NCBI GenBank assembly: GCA_964493075.1
Contig: CAZBNU010000118.1
Location: forward strand, 1 to 11,786
Origin: SLFT01 sp964493075
Lineage (GTDB): Bacteria > Hydrogenedentota > Hydrogenedentia > Hydrogenedentales > CAITNO01
Direction: 5' to 3'
DNA length: 11,786 bases
The position numbers were made by a program, and so were the translations under genes. Positions 6,499-11,786 of the stretch are shown here, piece after piece. A model generated the notes under the pieces. It was not told the origin of the DNA and did no database searches. It saw only the letters and a program-made list of their open reading frames with translations. The number at the start of each line of letters is the position of its first letter. Position 1 is the first letter of the stretch.

Positions 6499-6641
6499 AT
6501 TTATATATAAATGCAAGGCTTGATACCGTTTTTGGCGGGGCGTGCGCGAAAAGTTGCCCGCCCCGCTGAATTGTATTGCTAAACTGCCGCACGAAACAAC
6601 GAGTGCAGCGTGTGTTCATGTTGTCGTCGTTGAATCAACGC
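6499..6641 (+). other. tRNA-Lys to tRNA-Leu spacer with GC hairpin
   Basis: No gene. An 8-bp GC-rich inverted repeat, GCGGGGCG (6535-6542) and CGCCCCGC (6559-6566), has a 16-nt loop and no T-run after it, so it is not a standard terminator. I see no strong promoter for tRNA-Leu; a weak extended -10 (TGCTAAACT, 6577-6585) has no matching -35. Confidence 0.5.
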
Positions 6642-6726
<85 letters not shown>

Positions 6727-6756
6727 GGTAAACAATCATTGGAAGTGAGACCCACT

Positions 6757-8232
6757 ATGACAGACCAGGAAAAAGACGTACAGGAAGAATCGCAGGATCA
6801 GGCCACGGATGCAGCAGTGGAAGAAAACACGGATGCAACAGAGGTCATGGACAGCGAAGGCTATGAATGGAAAGAACCGCCCACCTTTGACATCAGCCAC
6901 AAGGAAGCGTGCGTCTGTGAGGTTAAAGTCACCATTCCCAAGGCCAACCTCACCGCCATGCTGGATGATGTGTACGAGGAAATGAACGACGGCGTGCAGG
7001 TGCCGGGCTTCCGACGGGGCAAGGCGCCGCGTAAACTGCTTGAAAAACGCCTGGGCAAGTATGCCCGCGCTTCCGCAGTGGAAAAACTGGCGGACCATGC
7101 TGCCCGCTTGCTTATGGAACAACACAAACTTACCCCCATCAACCAGGCGGATGTTGAAGGGCTGGAAGACGCGGAAAACATCCCTGAAGACCAGGATTTG
7201 TCTTATACCCTCAAGTTTGAAACCCACGGAAAATGCACCCTGGGCGACTACGAAGGCTTGGAAATTGAAAAACCGGTCTATGACGTGCCGGACAGCGATG
7301 TAGATTCCACCATCGAATCCATGCGCACCCGTTACGGGCGGTTTGAGCCGCTGGAAGACGGTGTCGCCGAAAATGGCGACCAGGTCATCATTGATTTCGC
7401 CGGCAAGGTTGACGGCGAGGACTTCGAAGGCAACAGCGCCGAAAATTATCCCTATATTCTGGGCAGTCAGCGGTTCGCCCCCGAAATGGAAGCTGCCATT
7501 CTGGGCAAGAAGGCTGGTGAAGAGACTACCGCCGACGTTACCTTCCCGGAAGACTACCGCAGCGAAGAAATCGCCGGTAAGACGGCCACTTTTGAAATTA
7601 AGATCAACGAAATCAAGCGGCGGGTGCTGCCTGAACTGGACGACGAATTTGCCAAGCGCGTCGGCCATGAAACCGTGGACGAAATGCGTGATGCCATCCG
7701 CAAGCGCATCGGCGAAAACGCCGACGAACAGGTGAAGGAATTCATGCAGCAGCAGGCACGCATGAAACTCATTGAATGCAGCACCTTTGAACTGCCTCAG
7801 AGCCAGGTGCAACATTTTATTGACTCGGAATATCAGAGTATGGAACAACGCCTGATGCAGCAACATGTTGCTGCAGACGACATTGAAGAACACCGTGAAG
7901 AAATGAAAAAGGCCGCAGAGGAACAGGGCATGACCATGATCAAGTCCATGTACGCCATCCGCGCCCTCGCCGAAAAAGAAGGCATCACCGCCACGGAAAC
8001 TGATTTCGAAGAGTATGCCCAGAATATGTCCGCAGGGTACCAGCAGAATCCCGAAATCATGAAGGAATATCTGCTCAGCGACGACATGCGCAGCATGACG
8101 GAATTCCAGATCGTTGAGAATAAGTCGCTGGATAGAGTCATTGAAAAAGCGAAGATTGTGGAAAAACCTGTCACCGACGATGAGGACGCAGCGGAAGATG
8201 CCGGTGAAAAAGAGGAAGAAGCCGATGCATGA
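6757..8232 (+). CDS. tig: Trigger factor (ribosome-associated chaperone, PPIase)
   Basis: Trigger factor binds the ribosome near the tunnel exit and shields and folds nascent chains; its FKBP-like domain has prolyl isomerase activity. The 491-residue product shows the ribosome-binding signature GFRRGKAP (84-91), an FKBP-type domain at about 206-288 (GDQVIIDFAGKVDG onward), and the helical C-terminal chaperone domain (about 290-470). Start at 6757: GGAAGTGAG at 6741-6749 precedes it, whereas the longer frame from 6697 would begin inside tRNA-Leu. The protein is longer than E. coli trigger factor (432): about 41 extra, very acidic residues precede the ribosome-binding domain (13 Asp/Glu and 1 Lys in the first 34), and the last 19 residues are also acidic. 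It is first in the tig-clpP-clpX-lon proteostasis cluster and overlaps clpP by 8 nt. Confidence 0.96.
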   Translation: MTDQEKDVQEESQDQATDAAVEENTDATEVMDSEGYEWKEPPTFDISHKEACVCEVKVTIPKANLTAMLDDVYEEMNDGVQVPGFRRGKAPRKLLEKRLGKYARASAVEKLADHAARLLMEQHKLTPINQADVEGLEDAENIPEDQDLSYTLKFETHGKCTLGDYEGLEIEKPVYDVPDSDVDSTIESMRTRYGRFEPLEDGVAENGDQVIIDFAGKVDGEDFEGNSAENYPYILGSQRFAPEMEAAILGKKAGEETTADVTFPEDYRSEEIAGKTATFEIKINEIKRRVLPELDDEFAKRVGHETVDEMRDAIRKRIGENADEQVKEFMQQQARMKLIECSTFELPQSQVQHFIDSEYQSMEQRLMQQHVAADDIEEHREEMKKAAEEQGMTMIKSMYAIRALAEKEGITATETDFEEYAQNMSAGYQQNPEIMKEYLLSDDMRSMTEFQIVENKSLDRVIEKAKIVEKPVTDDEDAAEDAGEKEEEADA

Positions 8233-8899
8233 TCGTTCTGAGGAACATAGCCGCAGTGGAGACCTGTATTGGGGCGGCGTAACCGGTATTTCGCCCATTG
8301 ATCCGCAAAATGTGACCATCTACCAGCAGACCAGCCGCGGCGAACGCGCCTATGACATCTACTCGCGTCTGCTGGAAGACCGTATCGTTTTCCTGGGATA
8401 CCCGGTGGATGACAATGTCGCCAACTACATCATTGCTCAATTGCTGTTTCTCGAAGCGGAAGACCCGGACAAGGACATCAATCTTTACATCAATTCCCCC
8501 GGCGGCAGCGTCACCGCAGGTCTTGCCATCTACGACACCATGCAGTACATCCGCCCGAACATCACAACGATATGTCTGGGGCAGGCCGCAAGCATGGCCG
8601 CTGTGCTTACCGCTGCTGGCACCCCGGGCAAGCGCTTCTCCCTGCCCTATGCCCGTTTCCTGCTCCATCAGCTCATGGGCGGCGTGCGCGGTCAGGCAAC
8701 GGATATTGATATCCAGGCGCGCGAAATCGTGCGCATCGGCGAAATGATTGATGAAATTCTGGTTAAACACACCAATCAAACCATCGAAGTCATCAAGCGG
8801 GACAGTGACCGCGATTTCTTTATGGGCGCACACGAAGCCAAAGAATACGGGCTGATAGACGAGGTGCTGGAACGCCTACCGGTGCAAAAGAAAGCATAA
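8225..8899 (+). CDS. clpP: ATP-dependent Clp protease proteolytic subunit
   Basis: ClpP forms a two-ring, 14-subunit serine protease that degrades proteins unfolded by ClpX or ClpA/C. The 224-residue product has the family core from TSRGERAYDIYSRLLEDR (36-53) and the catalytic triad Ser123 (GQAASMA), His149 (LLHQ) and Asp197 (SDRDFF). Start at ATG 8225 is supported by AGAGGA at 8211-8216, 8 nt upstream; it overlaps the tig stop (TGA 8230-8232), so translation is probably coupled. About 25 residues precede the usual ClpP N-terminus (MHDRSEEHSRSGDLYWGG...); they may be a propeptide removed by self-cleavage, as in E. coli. A GTG at codon 30 (VTIYQQTSRGE) would give a normal-sized protein but has no ribosome-binding site. 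The family's usual MGAFLL after the Ser is MAAVLT here. Confidence 0.97.
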   Translation: MHDRSEEHSRSGDLYWGGVTGISPIDPQNVTIYQQTSRGERAYDIYSRLLEDRIVFLGYPVDDNVANYIIAQLLFLEAEDPDKDINLYINSPGGSVTAGLAIYDTMQYIRPNITTICLGQAASMAAVLTAAGTPGKRFSLPYARFLLHQLMGGVRGQATDIDIQAREIVRIGEMIDEILVKHTNQTIEVIKRDSDRDFFMGAHEAKEYGLIDEVLERLPVQKKA

Positions 8900-8989
8900 A
8901 GAGAAGTGCTTGCCTCGCGCAAAACTTGACCTACACCCTTGAAAACAGGCACAATATGCGATGTTGGACGGTAACAGTCCGATAAATTG

Positions 8990-9019
8990 TTGACAGAATG
9001 CGCAAAATTAAGATATTAT
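8990..9019 (+). promoter_or_regulatory. Promoter for clpX
   Basis: A perfect TTGACA (8990-8995), an 18-nt spacer and TATTAT (9014-9019, 5 of 6). It lies in the 191-bp gap between clpP and clpX. A weaker upstream pair, TTGACC (8926-8931) with CACAAT (8950-8955), also has an 18-nt spacer. The leader between promoter and start codon holds a small GC hairpin, CCCC/GGGG (9045-9056), before the ribosome-binding site AGGAG (9076-9080). Confidence 0.65.
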
Positions 9020-9090
9020 AAGAATACGCAGCATATGTGCAGGCCCCCCTTGGGGGTACAAAAAACCGATACCACAGGAGAAGATGAAGT

Positions 9091-10374
9091 ATGGCGCCGC
9101 CACCGCGTTCGCGCTCTAACATTCCGACCTGCTCCTTTTGTGGCAAACGCCACGATGAAGTTGCCAAGCTGATTGCCGGTCCAGATGTCAATATCTGTGA
9201 CGAATGCGTCAAGCTTTGCAATGAAATTGTGGCTGAAGACCGTGCCCGCAAGCGGAGCGGTCCTGCAGTGCATGTGCCCGCCCCCCGTGAAATCAAGGAC
9301 TTCCTTGATCAGTATGTGGTGGGACAGGAACGGGCAAAACGCATCCTTTCCGTTTCAGTGCATAATCACTATAAGCGCCTGACAACGGGTTCCGAAGTAG
9401 ACGGTGTGGAACTGCAAAAGACGAATGTGCTGCTTATCGGTCCTTCCGGTTGCGGCAAAACCCTGCTGGCGGAAAGTCTGGCAAGGATGCTGGACGTGCC
9501 CTTTGCCATTGTGGATGCCACCACCCTCACCGAAGCGGGTTATGTGGGCGATGACGTGGAAAATGTCATTCTGAAACTGCTGCAGAACGCCGATTTTGAC
9601 AGTGCCCGCGCCGAAACCGGCATTATCTACATAGACGAAATAGACAAGACGGCACGCAAAAGCGACAGCCCCTCCATCACCCGTGATGTATCGGGCGAAG
9701 GGGTGCAGCAGGCCTTGTTGAAAATCATCGAAGGCACCGTAGCCGCTGTACCGCCCCAGGGCGGACGCAAGCACCCGCAACAGGAGTGCATTCATGTGGA
9801 TACGCGCAATATCCTGTTCATCTGCGGCGGCGCTTTCAATGGCCTGGAACAGATCATCCGCAAACGCACTGGCAATAATGCCATCGGATTTAATGCTGAA
9901 ATCAAATCAAAAGAACATCGTCGCATTGGCGATATCCTGGCGATGGTACGCCCTGAAGACCTTATCAAATACGGCATGATACCGGAGTTTTCCGGACGGC
10001 TTCCAGTGCTGGCAACCCTTTATGACCTGTGTGGCGAAGACTTGGAACGCATCCTGATTGAACCCAAAAATGCCTTGACACGGCAGTATGAAAAACTGTT
10101 CCAGATGGAAAAGGTCAAACTCGAGTTCCAGAAGGAAACCATTGCCGCCATCGCCAGGAAAGCCATCACCCTGGAAACAGGTGCTCGCGGCCTGCGTTCC
10201 ATCCTTGAAGAGGCCATGCTGGAACTGATGTTCGATATCCCCAGCCGCAACGATATTCGCGAAGTCATTATCACCCCGGGCGTCATTCTTGAAGGGGAAG
10301 ACCCCATCATCGTATACGAACGGGACAAGCGCAAGGAACTTGCCGACGAAAAGGCAAACTCCGCATCTGCATAA
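9091..10374 (+). CDS. clpX: ATP-dependent Clp protease ATPase subunit ClpX
   Basis: ClpX is the AAA+ unfoldase that recognises tagged substrates and feeds them to ClpP. The 427-residue product has the N-terminal zinc-binding domain (Cys14, Cys17, Cys36, Cys39), Walker A GPSGCGKT (117-124), pore loop GYVG (150-153), Walker B IIYIDEID (178-185), the RKH pore motif (226-228), the IGF loop (265-267) that docks on ClpP, the arginine finger Arg303 in EFSGRLP, and sensor 2 GAR (364-366). Its IGF loop shows it should work with the clpP product next door. AGGAG at 9076-9080 supports the start. The gap to clpP with its own promoter suggests that ClpX can be made independently of ClpP. All motifs are intact and length is normal. 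Confidence 0.98.
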   Translation: MAPPPRSRSNIPTCSFCGKRHDEVAKLIAGPDVNICDECVKLCNEIVAEDRARKRSGPAVHVPAPREIKDFLDQYVVGQERAKRILSVSVHNHYKRLTTGSEVDGVELQKTNVLLIGPSGCGKTLLAESLARMLDVPFAIVDATTLTEAGYVGDDVENVILKLLQNADFDSARAETGIIYIDEIDKTARKSDSPSITRDVSGEGVQQALLKIIEGTVAAVPPQGGRKHPQQECIHVDTRNILFICGGAFNGLEQIIRKRTGNNAIGFNAEIKSKEHRRIGDILAMVRPEDLIKYGMIPEFSGRLPVLATLYDLCGEDLERILIEPKNALTRQYEKLFQMEKVKLEFQKETIAAIARKAITLETGARGLRSILEEAMLELMFDIPSRNDIREVIITPGVILEGEDPIIVYERDKRKELADEKANSASA

Positions 10375-10496
10375 AGGGGAAATAGGTAGGACGGGTAGAA
10401 CAGTGGCGCATTACTGGTTTGTCCTGTCCACTTTCCCACCAAAACGAGCGTTTCCCGCAATCCAGTTTACCTCCACAACCTGGAATAATTATGAAT

Positions 10497-10739
10497 GATA
10501 AGCAAAAAATGGGGACTGCCCTCGGCGCATATACGTGCTTAAAATCACATGTCGCATCTGCTGCGCCAGGGCTGTCCCCGCTTTTTTGCGGCTTTGACAC
10601 ACACGCCCGAAAAAATCGGGGACAGTTCCGCCGCCAGCCCTTGCCTGCGAGAAAGCGATCTCGCATGAAATCAGGAATTCATTATTCCCTCCGTCAATAT
10701 TTGAAATTGCGACGGGAACAGTCCCCATTTTTTCTTATC
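10497..10739. repeat. Compound palindromic element D (paired REP-like hairpins)
   Basis: The ends form an inverted repeat: GATAAGC + AAAAAATGGGGACTG (10497-10518) against CAGTCCCCATTTTTT + CTTATC (10719-10739), with one extra base. Inside are two separate hairpins with the same edges. The left (10504-10587) runs AAAAAATGGGGAC...GTCCCCGCTTTTTT, and its inner stem GCCC-TC-GGCGCA pairs with TGCGCC-A-GGGC. The right (10610-10733) runs AAAAAATCGGGGACAG...CAGTCCCCATTTTTT and has a further 7-bp hairpin (10646-10652/10659-10665). Each outer stem has a mismatch right after GGGGAC. GGGGAC...GTCCCC hairpins of this kind resemble REP/BIME sequences moved by REP-associated tyrosine transposases; no transposase gene is present here. 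Confidence 0.82.
10511..10587 (+). terminator. Likely terminator of clpX (left hairpin of element D)
   Basis: GGGGAC-T-GCCC...GGGC-T-GTCCCC forms a strong stem (10511-10579) followed by GCTTTTTT (10580-10587), which is the form of an intrinsic terminator, 136 nt after the clpX stop. The same hairpin read from the other strand also ends in a T-run, so it could stop transcription both ways. The role is inferred; the structure is seen directly. Confidence 0.5.
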
Positions 10740-10762
10740 CTACACACAACACCACCCATTCC

Positions 10763-10771
10763 TGCTATACT
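10763..10771 (+). promoter_or_regulatory. Extended -10 promoter for lon
   Basis: TGCTATACT gives an extended -10 (TG-N-TATACT; 5 of 6 in the hexamer). There is no good -35 at 17 nt. The expected transcript start is near 10778, about 42 nt before the lon ATG. I see no CIRCE operator and no clear sigma32-type promoter before lon or clpX. Confidence 0.5.
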
Positions 10772-10819
10772 ATGCACCCACCCAATTTGTCACATTAAAC
10801 TGGAGAGATATTTTTTATA

Positions 10820-11786
10820 ATGCCCCGAAAAAAGAAAATGGAAACGGAAGCGGAACCGGTTTTTGCACTGCCATTGCTGCCACTGAAGGATACGGTTGTA
10901 TTTCCCAAGATGGTGGTGCCCCTCTTTGTGGGACGGCCCGGCTCCGTGGCAGCCGTCGAACAGTCGCTGGAGGAAGGCGTCCCTCTCTTTCTATGTGCCC
11001 AAAAAGACCCAGCCGAGGAAGCCCCCAAGCCGTCAGGCATGTTCCGCATCGGTACTGCCGCAAAAATCGTGAACGTGCTTCGCCTGCCCGACAATTCCCT
11101 GAAGGTCGTGGTGGAAGGACTGGGACGCGCCCGCGCCAGTTCATTTGATCTTGAAGGACTCCCATACACCGCCGAGGTGGAGAAGGTGGTCATGCGCCTG
11201 CGCTCCGGAAAGCAAATTGAAGGGTTGATGCGCGCCGTACTGCACCAGTTTGAGGAATATGTGCGGCTTACAGGCCGTATCGCACCGGAAATCTTCATGA
11301 CCATTCAGGGCATGGACGACCCGGAACTGTTCGCCGACACCATCTGTGCCTTCCTGTTCATTGCCGTGGAGGAACGGCAGGAATTGCTTGAAGGACTGGA
11401 CGTGGTGAAGCGGCTGCACCGTATTTCGGAGCTGCTCATGCGCGAAAACGAACTCGCGGAAATTGAACAGCGGGTACGTAACCGCGTCCGTGAGCAGATG
11501 GAACGAGGCCAACGCGAACATTATCTGCAGGAACAGTTGCGGGTTATCCAGCAGGAACTGGGCAGCCGCGAAGATGGCGGCAATGAATTCACTGAACTGC
11601 GCACCATGATTGATAAGGCGAAGATGCCGCCCAACGTGAAGGAAAAGGCGGAGCGGGAATACCAGCGTTACGAGCGGTTGCCGCTCATGAGTCCGGAAAG
11701 CGCGGTGTTGCGGGGCTACCTCGAATGGCTGTGTGACATGCCGTGGTCAAAACGCACCCGCGATTCCATTGATCTTGCCGCAGCCC
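10820..11786 (+). CDS. lon: ATP-dependent protease Lon, N-terminal part (runs off the window)
   Basis: Lon is a homo-oligomeric AAA+ serine protease that removes misfolded and regulatory proteins in the cytoplasm. Only the first 322 codons are in the window; no stop codon is met. The translation starts MPRKKKMETEAEPVFALPLL and contains the LON substrate-binding domain (LPLLPLKDTVVFP, 17-29, to about residue 210), then the helical linker with YLQEQLRVIQQELG (235-248) and LPLMSPES...LEWLCDMPWSKR, the segment that leads into the AAA+ domain. Walker A, Walker B and the Ser-Lys catalytic dyad lie beyond the window. GGAGAG (10802-10807) is 12 nt from the ATG, slightly far; an internal ATG at codon 7 is a weaker option. 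The lysine-rich start and the order clpX-lon are common for this cluster. Confidence 0.97.
   Translation, partial: MPRKKKMETEAEPVFALPLLPLKDTVVFPKMVVPLFVGRPGSVAAVEQSLEEGVPLFLCAQKDPAEEAPKPSGMFRIGTAAKIVNVLRLPDNSLKVVVEGLGRARASSFDLEGLPYTAEVEKVVMRLRSGKQIEGLMRAVLHQFEEYVRLTGRIAPEIFMTIQGMDDPELFADTICAFLFIAVEERQELLEGLDVVKRLHRISELLMRENELAEIEQRVRNRVREQMERGQREHYLQEQLRVIQQELGSREDGGNEFTELRTMIDKAKMPPNVKEKAEREYQRYERLPLMSPESAVLRGYLEWLCDMPWSKRTRDSIDLAAA

Noticed and set aside
6736..8319. A 527-codon open frame on the minus strand
   Set aside because: It is antisense to trigger factor; the composition (rich in Phe and His) is that of a reverse reading of an acidic protein gene, and tig is certain.
8937..8970. 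Sigma32-type promoter or CIRCE operator before clpX
   Set aside because: CTTGAAA occurs, but no CCCCAT-like -10 follows at the right distance, and no TTAGCACTC/GAGTGCTAA pair is seen.

Overview
The window looks like a bacterial chromosome of roughly balanced base composition. The core genes (trigger factor, ClpP, ClpX, Lon) are clear. The accessory genes (Tat-exported Cys-type sulfatase, secreted sialidase, PIG-L deacetylase) fit a Gram-negative glycan degrader, for example of the PVC/Hydrogenedentota type or a deltaproteobacterial relative. That placement is inference from gene content only.

Left part, about 1-6250, is accessory. It starts with a palindromic repeat and a gene-poor stretch, then a second palindromic repeat and a HigA-type antitoxin gene with no visible HigB partner. 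On the minus strand follow, in transcription order, a secreted five-Asp-box sialidase, a Tat-type sulfatase and a class I (DhlA-like) haloalkane dehalogenase. The last two are 12 nt apart and form an operon. A PIG-L/LmbE-family zinc deacetylase runs divergently from the sialidase. The sialidase, sulfatase and deacetylase together suggest use of sialylated, sulfated, N-acetylated glycans. A ParE-type toxin with its overlapping antitoxin gene closes this part.

Right part, about 6250-11786, is conserved core. It holds tRNA-Gly(GCC), tRNA-Lys(CUU) and tRNA-Leu(UAG), then tig, clpP, clpX and the 5' two fifths of lon, all on the plus strand. Trigger factor folds nascent chains, ClpXP and Lon degrade damaged or tagged proteins. 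tig and clpP overlap by 8 nt. clpX and lon each have a promoter-like sequence of their own.

The most notable non-coding property is the number of palindromic intergenic elements: at least four unrelated inverted-repeat families (47-130; 348-428 and 3236-3320; 4627-4719; 10497-10739) plus a GGTGGGT/ACCCACC hairpin (789-816). All lie strictly between genes and some abut ribosome-binding sites, promoters or gene ends. I did not find a CRISPR array, an integrase or transposase gene, or a clearly new multi-gene system.
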